Part shown: in pieces, positions 16,781 through 26,029 of the stretch
Layout: each line of letters begins with the position of its first letter
Numbering within the stretch: the stretch's first letter is position 1
NCBI RefSeq assembly: GCF_001751245.1
Contig: NZ_LJGU01000116.1
Span: forward strand, 22,639-86,638
DNA: 64,000 bases
Direction of reading: 5' to 3'
DNA from: Streptomyces oceani
Lineage (GTDB): Bacteria > Actinomycetota > Actinomycetes > Streptomycetales > Streptomycetaceae
Position numbers and translations under genes: made by a program
The notes under the pieces: generated by a model
What the model was told of the DNA's origin: nothing
The model's database searches: none
Seen by the model: the letters and a program-made list of their open reading frames with translations, nothing else

Positions 16781-18535
16781 TCAGATCCCCGCGGCCTCGG
16801 CCAACTCCGCGGCCAGCCGCGCCAGGACCTCCCGGGCCTGCGTACGCGCGGCGGGCAGCGCGCTCGCGTCCGAGACCGGAACCACCACCTCCAGGTAGCA
16901 CTTCAGCTTCGGCTCGGTGCCACTCGGCCGCACCACCACGCGAGCCGTCCCGTCGGCCAGGACGTACCGCAGGCCGTCCGTGGGCGGCAGCGGCGTGCCG
17001 CTGACCGCGCTCACCGCGGTGCCGGCGGTCAGGTCCTCGGTGGCGGTGACCGGTAGGTCGGCCAGTCGTCGGGGCGGCCGGTCCCGCAGCCGTGCCATGA
17101 CCGTGCCGAGCGCGGACAGCTCCGTGACCCGCACTGACAGTTGGTCCGTCGCGTGCAACCCGTGCTCCACCGCCAGGTCGTCCAGCAGGTCGGTGAGCGT
17201 ACGGCCGGACTCCCGCAGCTCGGCCGCGAGTTCCGCGACGAGCAGGGCCGCGGTGATGCCGTCCTTGTCGCGTACGCCCGCCGGGTCGACGCAGTAGCCG
17301 AGTGCCTCCTCGTAGGCGTAGCGCAGCCCGTCCACCCGGGCCAGCCACTTGAAGCCGGTCAGCGTCTCCTCGTACGGAAGCCCGGCCGCGACGGCGATCC
17401 GGGCGAGGAGCGCGGAGGACACGATGGTCGTGGCGAAGGTGCCACGGGCATGCCGGTGCACGAGGTGGGTCGCGAGAAGCGCGCCCACCTCGTCACCGCG
17501 CAGCATGCGCCAGCCGGCTCCGGGGTCCGGCCCGGGGTCGGGTCCGTCGGGTCCGTCGGGTCCGTTGGATAGGGGCACGGCGACGGCGCAGCGGTCGGCG
17601 TCCGGGTCGTTCGCGATCACCAGGTCGGGCGCCGGCTCCAGGGCGCGCGCGGTGGCGAAGGCGAGATCCATCGCGCCTGGTTCCTCTGGGTTGGGAAAGG
17701 CGACGGTGGGGAAGTCCGGGTCCGGCTCGGCCTGTTCGGTGACCGGCACGGGTGCCGGGAAGCCGGCGCGCACGAACGCCTCGCGCAGCGTACGGCCGCC
17801 CACCCCGTGCAGGGCCGTGTGCACCACCCGGATCCCGCGGGGCGAGCCCTCGGTCAACACGCCGCCGGCGCGGGCCAGGTAGGCGTCCACCACGTCCTCG
17901 TCCAGGGTGGTCCAGCCCTCCTCCGGTCGGGGTACCCCGGTGAGTGGGCCGACCGCGGCGATCTCGGCGGCGATCCGCGTGTCATGGGGCGGGACGAGCT
18001 GGGAGCCGTCGCCGAGGTAGACCTTGTAGCCGTTGTCCCCGGGTGGGTTGTGGCTGGCGGTGACCATGATCCCGGCGACCGCGTCCAGGTGACGTATGGC
18101 GAAGGCCAGCACCGGCGTGGGTAGCGGGCGCGGCAGCAGCGCCGCCCGTAGCCCGGCGCCGGTCAGCACGGCGGCGGTGTCGCGGGCGAACTCGGCGCTC
18201 TTGTACCGGGCGTCGTACCCGATCACGACGAGACCCGCTGGTGCTGCTGGTCCCGCTGGCTCGGCCGCCGCCGGCCCGCCGCCGGCGTACTCCTCCGTAC
18301 GCAGGTACGCCGCCAGCCCGGCCGCCGCGCGGATGACGACGCTCCGGTTCATCCGCATCGGCCCCGCGCCCAGTTCGCCGCGCAGGCCCGCCGTGCCGAA
18401 CTGGAGGGTGCCGGCGAAGCGGTCGGCCAGCGACTCGGGGGCGGTGTCGAGCAGTTGGCGCAGTTCCTCGCGGGTTTCCGGGTCGGGGTCCTCGGCCAAC
18501 CAGGCGTGTGCCTGCTCGATGGGGTCGCGGTGCAC
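16781..18535 (-). CDS. phosphohexomutase-superfamily enzyme, probable phosphopentomutase/phosphoglucomutase
   Basis: A 584-residue alpha-D-phosphohexomutase. Signatures: FGTAGLRGELG near the start, the phosphoserine loop TASHNPPGDNGYKVY, metal-binding DPDADRCAV and the C-terminal phosphate-binding VRPSGTEPKLKCYLE. GTG 18535 follows an AGGAA site. In actinobacteria this gene sits beside purine nucleoside phosphorylase, and no deoB-type mutase is seen here. A role in moving phosphate between C1 and C5 of ribose or deoxyribose would link the phosphorylase to DeoC. Acting on glucose or mannose phosphates is equally possible from sequence. Confidence 0.85.
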   Translation of the reverse strand: MHRDPIEQAHAWLAEDPDPETREELRQLLDTAPESLADRFAGTLQFGTAGLRGELGAGPMRMNRSVVIRAAAGLAAYLRTEEYAGGGPAAAEPAGPAAPAGLVVIGYDARYKSAEFARDTAAVLTGAGLRAALLPRPLPTPVLAFAIRHLDAVAGIMVTASHNPPGDNGYKVYLGDGSQLVPPHDTRIAAEIAAVGPLTGVPRPEEGWTTLDEDVVDAYLARAGGVLTEGSPRGIRVVHTALHGVGGRTLREAFVRAGFPAPVPVTEQAEPDPDFPTVAFPNPEEPGAMDLAFATARALEPAPDLVIANDPDADRCAVAVPLSNGPDGPDGPDPGPDPGAGWRMLRGDEVGALLATHLVHRHARGTFATTIVSSALLARIAVAAGLPYEETLTGFKWLARVDGLRYAYEEALGYCVDPAGVRDKDGITAALLVAELAAELRESGRTLTDLLDDLAVEHGLHATDQLSVRVTELSALGTVMARLRDRPPRRLADLPVTATEDLTAGTAVSAVSGTPLPPTDGLRYVLADGTARVVVRPSGTEPKLKCYLEVVVPVSDASALPAARTQAREVLARLAAELAEAAGI

Positions 18536-18792
18536 GGGTTCCTGCCTCTCGGGCGCGCGGGCGTACGGGGTGCGGGCGGGACCGTGCCCCGTACGGGATG
18601 GGCGGACTACGGACGCGTGACCCGTACGGGAGGCGGGCCCTCGTACGGGAGGGTTCCTACGGGAGGCCAGGTACGGGACGCGGGTCCGTCGTGCGGGACG
18701 CTCGTGGGCGGGGTCCCGGGGCCTGGGCCTGCGTCTCGGTCCTAGGGGCCTGGTCTCGGTTCCGGGGGCCTGGCCCTGGGAGGTCTCCCCGC
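18536..18792. repeat. low-complexity intergenic region with CGTACGG and GGGGCCTGG repeats
   Basis: Between the phosphorylase and mutase genes, CGTACGG or close variants recur several times (18560-18680). These are followed by repeated GGCCTGG-type words (18715-18780). The repeats are short and imperfect and can form many hairpins. No gene or clear promoter was found. They may uncouple the two same-strand genes. Confidence 0.55.
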
Positions 18793-19623
18793 TCAGATCC
18801 GGTCGAGTACCCGTGCGAGCAGCGAACCCATCCGGCTGGCGGAGTCCCGACCGGCCTGTAGGACCTCCTCGTGGTTGAGGGGTTCGCCGGTCATGCCGGC
18901 CGCGAGGTTGGTGACCAGGGAGACCCCCAGCACCTCCGCGCCGGCCTCCCGCGCGGCGATGGCCTCCAGGACGGTGGACATGCCGACCAGGTCGGCGCCC
19001 ATGGTCCGGAGCATCCCGATCTCCGCGGGTGTCTCGTAGTGCGGCCCGGTGACCTGTGCGTACACGCCCTCTTCCAGGGTGCTGTCGATCTCCTGGCAGA
19101 GCGCGCGCAGCCGGGGCGAGTACAGGTTGGTGAGGTCGACGAAGTGGGCGCCGACTATGGGGGAGGTGGCGGTGAGGTTGATGTGGTCCCGGATGAGTAC
19201 CGGTTGGCCGGCCCGCATGCCGTCACGGAGGCCGCCGCAGCCGTTGGTGAGGATGACCGTCTTGCAGCCGGCGGCGACGGCCGTACGGACGCCGTGGGCG
19301 ACCGGGCCGACACCGTGCCCCTCGTAGTAGTGGGTGCGGCCGAGGAAGACGAGCGCGTTCTTGTCACCGATCCGGCAGCTGCGGATCTTCCCGGAGTGTC
19401 CGGCCACGGCGGGCTGCGGGAAACCGGGCAGCTCGGTGACCTGGAGTTGGTGTTCGGGCTGGCCGAGCGCGTCCGCGGCCGGTACCCAGCCGGAGCCCAT
19501 GACGAGCGCGACGTCGTGGCTGTCCACGCCGGTGAGTTCGCGCAGCCGGGCGGCGGCGTCCTCGGCGGTGGAGGCGGGGGCGGATGGGCCGTCGACGGTT
19601 TCCGGAGCGGAGGAAGCATTCAC
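18793..19623 (-). CDS. deoD: purine nucleoside phosphorylase
   Basis: A 276-residue trimeric-type (PNP/MTAP family) phosphorylase that splits inosine, guanosine and deoxy forms with phosphate into base and (deoxy)ribose-1-phosphate. Visible: VALVMGSGW, the phosphate/purine region [33 protein letters not shown] and the TDMS-equivalent [20 protein letters not shown] 19623 is chosen because TACCCT ends 7 bases upstream, as in other leaderless genes; GTG 19629 lies too close to that box. It is read towards the mutase, consistent with one pathway. The name deoD is used functionally; punA is also used for this type. Confidence 0.9.
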   Translation of the reverse strand: MNASSAPETVDGPSAPASTAEDAAARLRELTGVDSHDVALVMGSGWVPAADALGQPEHQLQVTELPGFPQPAVAGHSGKIRSCRIGDKNALVFLGRTHYYEGHGVGPVAHGVRTAVAAGCKTVILTNGCGGLRDGMRAGQPVLIRDHINLTATSPIVGAHFVDLTNLYSPRLRALCQEIDSTLEEGVYAQVTGPHYETPAEIGMLRTMGADLVGMSTVLEAIAAREAGAEVLGVSLVTNLAAGMTGEPLNHEEVLQAGRDSASRMGSLLARVLDRI

Positions 19624-19630
19624 GCGCACG

Positions 19631-19660
19631 AGGGTAGCCCGTAATGGCCTACGCGCGTAG
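19631..19660 (-). promoter_or_regulatory. phosphorylase promoter with CTACGCGCGTAG operator
   Basis: On the minus strand TACCCT (19631-19636) is a TANNNT -10 box 7 bases before GTG 19623. The perfect palindrome CTACGCGCGTAG occupies 19649-19660, where the -35 hexamer would be. It is identical to the palindrome before add. Confidence 0.65.
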
Positions 19661-19789
19661 AAGGGGTTCGTAAAAGGAGCGCGAAAGCGGCGGATTCGTC
19701 TTCTCCGGCGCCCGGACGCACGCGGGCACCGCCGGACGCACGCGGGCGTGCGGGGGCGGCGAGCCGATGGCCATCAGAGCCGACGGCCA

Positions 19790-20227
19790 TCAGCAGGGCC
19801 GCTTGCGCAGTTCCATCACGTAGTCGTGCGGTGCCCCCGCGGACTCGGCGGCCTCGGCGATCTCGCCGAGGTAGCGGGCCGAGGGCAGCCCGCCCTCGTA
19901 GCCGTTCAGGACGTAGCACCAGGCGGGCTCGTCACCGTCCAGGGTGTGCACACGCACCCGCATCCGGCGGTATATGTCCAGCCCGACGCCCTCCCAGCGG
20001 TCCATGGCGTCCTCGTCCATCGGCGCGATGTCGTAGAGCGCCACGAAGACCTGCGAGCGTGGCGCCTCCACCACCGTCGCCAGGGCGCCCTCCCAGCCCA
20101 TGTGCTCGCCGCCGAAGGTCAGCCGCCAGCCGTCCAGCCAGCCGGTGCCGCGCAGCGGCGAGTGCGGAGCGCGGCGGGACATCAGCCGCGCGTCGAGGGT
20201 GCCGGCGTACGCGGCGAAGAGCGACAT
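19790..20227 (-). CDS. gamma-glutamylcyclotransferase-like (AIG2 fold) protein
   Basis: A 145-residue protein of the gamma-glutamylcyclotransferase/AIG2 superfamily: the opening strand MSLFAAYAGTLDARLM matches the usual YGxL phosphate-like loop, followed by LRGTGWLDGWRLTF, LYDIAPMDEDAMDRWEG and a C-terminal ...SARYLGEIAEAA helix. The superfamily releases 5-oxoproline from gamma-glutamyl compounds, but many members have other small-molecule substrates. The same gene sits beside LpdA in mycobacteria, so the LpdA/AIG2 pairing is old. It is divergent from the flavoprotein gene. Confidence 0.75.
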   Translation of the reverse strand: MSLFAAYAGTLDARLMSRRAPHSPLRGTGWLDGWRLTFGGEHMGWEGALATVVEAPRSQVFVALYDIAPMDEDAMDRWEGVGLDIYRRMRVRVHTLDGDEPAWCYVLNGYEGGLPSARYLGEIAEAAESAGAPHDYVMELRKRPC

Positions 20228-20346
20228 GAGGTTGAGGGTAACGGGAACGCCCCGGACGCTCTCAGCCCTACGGGCCCCGCCGCTCCGTCAGGAGCCCCGC
20301 CGGGGGTGGGCGCCGGGACACGGCGTCGGTACGAGACACTGGGAGC

Positions 20347-21798
20347 GTGAATCGGATCGTGATCATCGGTGGCGGGCCCGGCGGATACGAGGCGGCGCTG
20401 GTCGCCGCGCAGCTCGGGGCGGACGTGACGGTCGTGGACTGCGACGGGTTGGGCGGCGCGTCGGTGCTGACCGACTGCGTGCCCTCGAAGACGCTGATCG
20501 CGACGGCCGAGGTGATGACGAACTTCGACTCCTCACATGCCGAGTTGGGCATCCGTATCGAGGACGACACCCCGCCCATAGAGCAGGACGCCCGGGTGGT
20601 CGGGGTGGACGCGGGGAAGGTCAACCGCCGGGTCAAGCGGCTCGCCGCCGCCCAGTCGCACGACATCGCGGCGTCCGTCACCAGGGCGGGCGCGCGGGTG
20701 CTCGTGGGGCGTGCCCGGGTGGCGCCGGAACACGCGCCGGACGGCTCGCGCGAGGTGATCGTACGGTCCGGGGACGCCGGCGCCGACGAGCCGGAGGAGC
20801 GGCTGACCGCGGACGCCGTGCTGGTCGCCACGGGTGGTCACCCGCGGGAGATCCCGGACGCGCGGCCGGACGGCGAGCGCATCCTCAACTGGACCCAGCT
20901 CTACGACCTGGAGGAGTTGCCGGAGGACCTGATCGTGGTCGGGTCCGGCGTCACCGGCGCGGAGTTCGCCGGCGCGTACCAGGCGCTGGGCTCGCAGGTC
21001 ACGTTGGTCTCCTCGCGGGACCGGGTGCTGCCGGGCGAGGACCCGGACGCCGCGGCGGTGCTGGAGGACGTCTTCCGGCGGCGCGGCATGAACGTCATGG
21101 CCCGCTCCCGCGCGGCCTCCGCCCGTCGGGTGGACGACCATGTCGAGGTGACGCTCAGCGACGGCCGCACGATCACCGGCAGCCACTGCCTGGTGGCGGT
21201 CGGCGCGGTGCCCAACACCCGGGACATGGGTCTGGAGGAGGCCGGGGTGCACCTGCTGGACTCAGGGCACATCCGGACCGACAAGGTCTCCCGTACGTCC
21301 GCCCCGGGGATCTACGCCGCCGGTGACTGCACGGGCGTGCTCGCGCTCGCCTCGGTGGCGGCGACGCAGGGGCGGATCGCGATGTACCACTTCCTGGGCG
21401 AGACGGTCGCGCCACTGAGTCTGAAGACGGTCTCGGCGAACATCTTCACCGACCCGGAGATCGCCACCGTCGGCTACTCCCAGGCCGACGTGGACGAGGG
21501 CCGGATAGACGCCCGGGTGGTGAAGCTGCCGCTGCTGCGCAACCCGCGCGCGAAGATGCAGGGCATCCGGGACGGCTTCGTGAAGCTGCTCTGCCGGCCC
21601 GGCACGGGCATCATCGTCGGTGGCGTGGTGGTCGCGCCACGGGCCAGCGAGTTGATCCACCCGTTCTCGATCGCGGTGGACAACAACCTCACGGTCGAGC
21701 AGATCGCGAAGGCGTTCACGGTCTATCCCTCGCTCACCGGCTCCATCGCCGAGGCGGCACGGCAGCTGCACACCCAGAAGGAAGCCGAGGAGCGGTGA
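20347..21798 (+). CDS. lpdA: NAD(P)H-quinone oxidoreductase-type flavoprotein (LpdA-like)
   Basis: A 483-residue pyridine-nucleotide disulfide oxidoreductase fold: FAD-binding GGGPGGYEAA at the start, second dinucleotide site VVGSGVTGAEFA and TSAPGIYAAGDCTG. The redox site reads GGASVLTDCVPSK, with only Cys44. True lipoamide dehydrogenases have two cysteines four residues apart, so this cannot be a classical disulfide reductase. M. tuberculosis LpdA, known as a quinone reductase, also has a single cysteine there and is encoded near deoD and pmmB. GTG 20347 follows a GGGAGC site. Confidence 0.85.
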   Translation: MNRIVIIGGGPGGYEAALVAAQLGADVTVVDCDGLGGASVLTDCVPSKTLIATAEVMTNFDSSHAELGIRIEDDTPPIEQDARVVGVDAGKVNRRVKRLAAAQSHDIAASVTRAGARVLVGRARVAPEHAPDGSREVIVRSGDAGADEPEERLTADAVLVATGGHPREIPDARPDGERILNWTQLYDLEELPEDLIVVGSGVTGAEFAGAYQALGSQVTLVSSRDRVLPGEDPDAAAVLEDVFRRRGMNVMARSRAASARRVDDHVEVTLSDGRTITGSHCLVAVGAVPNTRDMGLEEAGVHLLDSGHIRTDKVSRTSAPGIYAAGDCTGVLALASVAATQGRIAMYHFLGETVAPLSLKTVSANIFTDPEIATVGYSQADVDEGRIDARVVKLPLLRNPRAKMQGIRDGFVKLLCRPGTGIIVGGVVVAPRASELIHPFSIAVDNNLTVEQIAKAFTVYPSLTGSIAEAARQLHTQKEAEER

Positions 21799-21914
21799 AC
21801 CCGTCCGCTGCTCCCCTGGCCTAACCGCGGGACGCCCTATACCACTTCGCGACCGATCACAGATGCAACTTCCGAAAATTGCCAGAAGGAGCTGAAATCG
21901 GTCCTCCTCGGCAT

Positions 21915-21920
21915 TACGGT
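21915..21920 (+). promoter_or_regulatory. -10 box of a probable leaderless deoR-family promoter
   Basis: TACGGT fits TANNNT and ends 7 bases before the GTG at 21928. CTGAAA at 21892-21897 is a four-of-six -35 match at 17-base spacing. No ribosome site precedes the GTG. Confidence 0.5.
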
Positions 21921-21927
21921 CAGTCTC

Positions 21928-22986
21928 GTGTTCGCTGCAGAACGTCGCCAATCGATCCTGGAAATGGTCCGGGCGAACGGAGCCGTGTCGCTCCGTGAGC
22001 TGGCCCGAGTCGTGCAGACCTCCGAGGTGACCGTACGCCGTGACGTACGCGCCCTGGAGGCCGAGGGTCTGCTGGACCGTCGGCACGGAGGGGCGGTGCT
22101 CCCGGGAGGTTTCGCCAGAGAGTCGGGCTTTCCACAGAAGGCCCTGTCCGCGCCCGCCGAGAAGACGGCCATCGCTGACCTCGCCGCCGGTCTGGTGGGG
22201 GAGGGAGAGGCGGTGGTGGTCGGCGCGGGTACGACCACCCAGGAGCTGGCCCGGCGGCTGGCGCGGGTCGCCGGGCTGACCGTCGTCACCAACTCGCTGC
22301 TGGTCGCGCAGGCGCTCGCGCACGCCAACCGGGTGGAGGTCGTGATGACCGGCGGCACCCTGCGCGGCTCCAACTACGCCCTGGTGGGGAGCGGCGCGGA
22401 GCAGTCCCTGCAGGGACTGCGGGTCTCCCGCGCCTTCCTGTCCGGCACGGGCCTCACCGCGGAGCGTGGCCTGTCCACCTCCAACATGCTCTCCGCCAGC
22501 ATCGACCGGGCGCTCGTACAGGCGGCCTCGGAGGTCGTCGTCCTCGCGGACCACACGAAGCTCGGCACGGACACCATGTTCCAGACCGTGCCCACGGACA
22601 CGATGGCGCGGCTGGTGACGGACGAACCGCCGATGGGCGACGGTCGGGCGGCGCGTGAGTTGCAGGCGCTGGCCGATCAGGGCGTGCAGATAGCGGTCGC
22701 CGGCGCTGAGCCGGGCGCGGGCGGTTCCCTGGCGGAGTACGGCACCTCCGGGCGTACGCCGGGGCACGGCGGTGCGGCGTCCGGGCACGGCACCGGCGGC
22801 TCGGTCGCCGCCTCCGGTCCGGTTACCGGGACGGCTCCCGGCCCGGCCGGGGCGCGCCGGGAGCCGTTGCCCGGCCAGCGGCGTGCCAGGCCGCCGTCGC
22901 GCGGGCAGGCCGGGCCGGGAGTCCCGCCCGGGCCCGGGACGCGGGGCGGGCAGCAGTCCTCGGCGTTGCCGGAGGCGTACCGCTGA
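21928..22986 (+). CDS. DeoR-family transcriptional regulator with long C-terminal tail
   Basis: A 352-residue DeoR regulator. The N-terminal helix-turn-helix (about 6-57, ERRQSILEMVRANGAVSLRELA with TSEVTVRRDVRALEAEGLL) is followed by the sugar-phosphate sensor domain (about 75-235: GAGTTTQELA, VVTNSLLVAQAL, MTGGTLR, VVVLADHTKLG). Family members normally end near 255. Here a Gly/Pro/Ala/Arg-rich disordered tail of about 95 residues is added. It is the nearest regulator to deoC, the phosphorylase and the mutase, and sugar phosphates from that pathway are fitting effectors. Whether it binds CTACGCGCGTAG is unknown. Confidence 0.88.
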   Translation: MFAAERRQSILEMVRANGAVSLRELARVVQTSEVTVRRDVRALEAEGLLDRRHGGAVLPGGFARESGFPQKALSAPAEKTAIADLAAGLVGEGEAVVVGAGTTTQELARRLARVAGLTVVTNSLLVAQALAHANRVEVVMTGGTLRGSNYALVGSGAEQSLQGLRVSRAFLSGTGLTAERGLSTSNMLSASIDRALVQAASEVVVLADHTKLGTDTMFQTVPTDTMARLVTDEPPMGDGRAARELQALADQGVQIAVAGAEPGAGGSLAEYGTSGRTPGHGGAASGHGTGGSVAASGPVTGTAPGPAGARREPLPGQRRARPPSRGQAGPGVPPGPGTRGGQQSSALPEAYR

Positions 22987-23090
22987 CGTGCGGTTGGCAT
23001 GCTGGTGAGGTGCGGGCTGGCGTGTGGACCCGCCGGACACGGGGACACGTACGCGCCGGGTCGGGTGACTCGCTCATAAATCGGTTGCCT

Positions 23091-23113
23091 CGTAGGGCAC
23101 TCGAGCTCCTACG
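23091..23113. promoter_or_regulatory. inverted repeat upstream of aldo/keto reductase
   Basis: CGTAGG (23091-23096) and CCTACG (23108-23113) form a 6-base inverted repeat with an 11-base spacer containing CTCGAG. It lies 54 bases before the ATG of the reductase. Its location suits an operator; the regulator is unknown. Confidence 0.35.
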
Positions 23114-23166
23114 GTCGTGGGCGTGCGCGGTATCCGGCCGCGTGCGTACCTGCCCGGAGGAGCACG

Positions 23167-24153
23167 ATGACCACTCCCGCCACTCGCCAGCTCGGCGAAC
23201 TGGCCGTCTCGGCACAGGGCCTGGGCTGCATGGGGATGTCCCACGCCTACGGCGCCTCGGACGACCGGCAGTCGATCGAGACCATCAACCATGCGCTGGA
23301 CAGGGGCGTGACCCTGCTGGACAGCTCGGACTTCTACGGCGCCGGGCACAACGAGGAACTGATCGGACGCGCCGTCGCCGTGCGCCGTGCCGACGCGGTG
23401 CTGGCGACGAAGTTCGGTTTCGCGAACCAACTCGGCGAGCCCACCGAGATCCGCGGCGACCCCGAGTACGTACGGCAGGCGTGCGAGGCGTCGTTGCGCC
23501 GGCTCGGGGTGGACCACATCGATCTGTACTACCAGCACCGGGTGGATCGACGGGTACCGATCGAGGAGACGGTCGGTGCGATGGCGGAGCTGGTGACGGC
23601 CGGCAAGGTACGTCACCTGGGGTTGTCCGAGGCGAGCGCGGAGACGGTGCGGCGCGCGCACGCCGTACACCCGATCGCGGCACTACAGAGCGAGTGGTCG
23701 CTGTGGACCCGGGACCTGGAGGACGGGATCGCGGCGGCCTGCCGCGAACTGGGCGTGGGCCTGGTGCCGTTCTCACCGCTCGGCCGTGGCTTCCTGACGG
23801 GGCGGTACACCTCGATGGCCGACCTGTCGGAGGACGACGCGCGCCGGGCGAACCCGCGGTTCGCCGAGGGGAACCTGGACCGGAACCTCGCCATCGCGCG
23901 GAGGTTGACCGAGCTGGCCACCGAACGCGGCGTCACCGCAGGACAGTTGGCGCTGGCCTGGGTACAGCACCAGGGTGCGGACGTGGTGCCGATCCCGGGC
24001 ACCCGCCGGCTCGCGTACCTGGAGGAGAACCTGGCGGCGCTGGACATCGAACTCTCCGCGGAGGAGCTGGCGGAGCTGGCCGAGCTGGCGGCACCGGGAA
24101 AGGTCGCCGGCGAGCGGTACGACGCGGCCGCCTTGGCGTTCGTCAACGGCTGA
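23167..24153 (+). CDS. aldo/keto reductase
   Basis: A 328-residue TIM-barrel oxidoreductase using NADPH to reduce aldehydes or ketones. The catalytic tetrad is visible: Asp52 and Tyr57 in [15 protein letters not shown], Lys82 in ATKFG and His124 in YYQHRVD. The C-terminal cofactor motif is VVPIPGTRR. It belongs to the AKR group common in Streptomyces ([12 protein letters not shown] start). The GAGGAG ribosome site lies just before ATG 23167. The substrate cannot be predicted. An inverted repeat at 23091-23113 may control it. Confidence 0.9.
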   Translation: MTTPATRQLGELAVSAQGLGCMGMSHAYGASDDRQSIETINHALDRGVTLLDSSDFYGAGHNEELIGRAVAVRRADAVLATKFGFANQLGEPTEIRGDPEYVRQACEASLRRLGVDHIDLYYQHRVDRRVPIEETVGAMAELVTAGKVRHLGLSEASAETVRRAHAVHPIAALQSEWSLWTRDLEDGIAAACRELGVGLVPFSPLGRGFLTGRYTSMADLSEDDARRANPRFAEGNLDRNLAIARRLTELATERGVTAGQLALAWVQHQGADVVPIPGTRRLAYLEENLAALDIELSAEELAELAELAAPGKVAGERYDAAALAFVNG

Positions 24154-24271
24154 CGGCTGACGGCTGACGGCTGGCCACGCCCACGCCCGCCCCCGCGCAC
24201 GCGTCGGCCCGGAGCGCGAGTGGTGACGCCACCTCGCGCGCCGGGCCGTGCGTACGGTCGTCCGCCGCGGA

Positions 24272-26029
24272 TCAGTCCTTGATCTCGCAGATCACCGAGC
24301 CTGCCGAGAGCGAGGCCCCGACCTCGGCGGTGAGCCCCTTGACGGTGCCGGCGCGATGGGCGTTGATCGGCTGCTCCATCTTCATCGCCTCCAGCACGAC
24401 GACGAGTTCGCCCTCCTCGACCTGCTGCCCCTCCGCCGCCGCGATCTTCACGATGGTGCCCTGCATCGGCGAGGCCAGGGCGTCCCCGGAGACCGCGGAA
24501 CCGCCCTTCCGGTTGCTCTTCCGCTTGGGCTTCTTGCTACCGGAGTTCGCCGCCGGCGCGCTGGCGACGCCCAGCGTGGAGGGCAGCGACACCTCGAGTC
24601 GCTTGCCGCCCACCTCGACGACCACCACCTCACGCGCGCCGTCCTCGCCCGCCTCCTCCTCGGCGCCGGGGGCGGCGAACGGCGGGATCGAGTTGACGAA
24701 CTCGGTCTCGATCCAGCGGGTGTGCACGGTGAACGGGTCGGCGATGAACGCCGGGTCGGTCACCACGGTGCGGTGGAACGGGATCGCCGTCGCCATCCCC
24801 TCCACGCGGAACTCCGCGAGCGCGCGGCTCGCCCGCTGCAGCGCCTGTTCCCGGGAGGCACCGGTGACGATCAGCTTGGCCAGCAGCGAGTCCCAGGCCG
24901 GCCCGATGACGCTGCCGCTCTCCACCCCCGCGTCAAGCCGTACTCCGGGGCCGGCGGGCGGGTCGAAGACGGTGACCGTGCCGGGCGCGGGCAGGAAGTT
25001 GCGGCCCGGGTCCTCGCCGTTGATCCGGAACTCGAAGGAGTGGCCACGCACCGCCGGGTCCGGGTAGTCGAGCGTGCCACCGGAGGCGATCCGGAACATC
25101 TCGCGGACCAGGTCGATGCCGGTGACCTCCTCCGTGACCGGATGCTCCACCTGGAGCCGGGTGTTGACCTCGAGGAACGAGATCGTGCCGTCCTGGCCGA
25201 CCAGGAACTCACAGGTGCCCGCGCCGACGTAGCCGGCCTCGCGCAGGATCGCCTTGGACGCGCGGTACAGCTCGGCATTCTGCTCGTCCGTCAGGAACGG
25301 CGCGGGCGCCTCCTCGACGAGCTTCTGGTGGCGACGCTGTAGCGAACAGTCCCGGGTGGAGACGACCACCACGTTGCCGTGCTGGTCGGCCAGGCACTGT
25401 GTCTCCACGTGTCGCGGCCGGTCCAGGTAGCGCTCCACGAAGCACTCGCCACGCCCGAACGCGGCCACCGCCTCGCGTACCGCCGACTCGTACAGCTCCG
25501 GCACCTCGTCCAGGTCGCGGGCGACCTTCAGGCCACGACCGCCGCCGCCGAACGCCGCCTTCACGGCGATCGGCAGCCCGTGCTCGCGGGCGAACTCCAC
25601 CACCTCGTCCGCACCACTCACCGGGTCCTTCGTGCCCGCGACGAGCGGCGCCCCGGCCCGTTCGGCGATGTGCCGGGCGGCGACCTTGTCGCCCAGGTCG
25701 CGAATGGCCTGCGGCGGCGGGCCGATCCAGGTGATGCCGGCGTCCAGTACGGCCTGGGCGAACTCGGCGTTCTCGGACAGGAAGCCGTATCCGGGGTGGA
25801 CGGCGTCCGCGCCGGACTCGGCGGCGGCGTTCAGCACCTTGCCGACGTCCAGGTAGCTGGCGGCCGGGGTGTCACCGCCCAGGGCGTACGCCTCGTCGGC
25901 CGTCCGGACGTGCAGCGCGTCCCGGTCCGGTTCCGCGTATACGGCGACGCTCGCGAGACCGGCGTCCCGGCAGGCACGGGCTACCCGGACAGCGATCTCG
26001 CCACGGTTGGCGATGAGCACCTTGCGCAC
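24272..26029 (-). CDS. accA2: acyl-CoA carboxylase alpha subunit (biotin carboxylase + biotin carrier)
   Basis: A 585-residue fused subunit: biotin carboxylase (1-450; [52 protein letters not shown]) and a C-terminal biotinyl domain with biotinylated Lys550 in EAMKMEQP. A Lys-rich linker ([13 protein letters not shown]) joins them. It carboxylates its own biotin; the beta subunit PccB transfers the group to acetyl- or propionyl-CoA for malonyl- or methylmalonyl-CoA supply. GTG 26029 is preceded by GGAGGGAG. PccB and AccE are encoded 2 kb upstream on the same strand, and the biotin ligase gene lies beyond them. Confidence 0.95.
   Translation of the reverse strand: MRKVLIANRGEIAVRVARACRDAGLASVAVYAEPDRDALHVRTADEAYALGGDTPAASYLDVGKVLNAAAESGADAVHPGYGFLSENAEFAQAVLDAGITWIGPPPQAIRDLGDKVAARHIAERAGAPLVAGTKDPVSGADEVVEFAREHGLPIAVKAAFGGGGRGLKVARDLDEVPELYESAVREAVAAFGRGECFVERYLDRPRHVETQCLADQHGNVVVVSTRDCSLQRRHQKLVEEAPAPFLTDEQNAELYRASKAILREAGYVGAGTCEFLVGQDGTISFLEVNTRLQVEHPVTEEVTGIDLVREMFRIASGGTLDYPDPAVRGHSFEFRINGEDPGRNFLPAPGTVTVFDPPAGPGVRLDAGVESGSVIGPAWDSLLAKLIVTGASREQALQRASRALAEFRVEGMATAIPFHRTVVTDPAFIADPFTVHTRWIETEFVNSIPPFAAPGAEEEAGEDGAREVVVVEVGGKRLEVSLPSTLGVASAPAANSGSKKPKRKSNRKGGSAVSGDALASPMQGTIVKIAAAEGQQVEEGELVVVLEAMKMEQPINAHRAGTVKGLTAEVGASLSAGSVICEIKD

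Noticed and set aside
18690..18792. Possible CRISPR-like repeats in the spacer between the mutase and phosphorylase genes
   Set aside because: Repeats are 7-9 bases, imperfect and unevenly spaced, with no unique spacers of constant length and no cas genes nearby.
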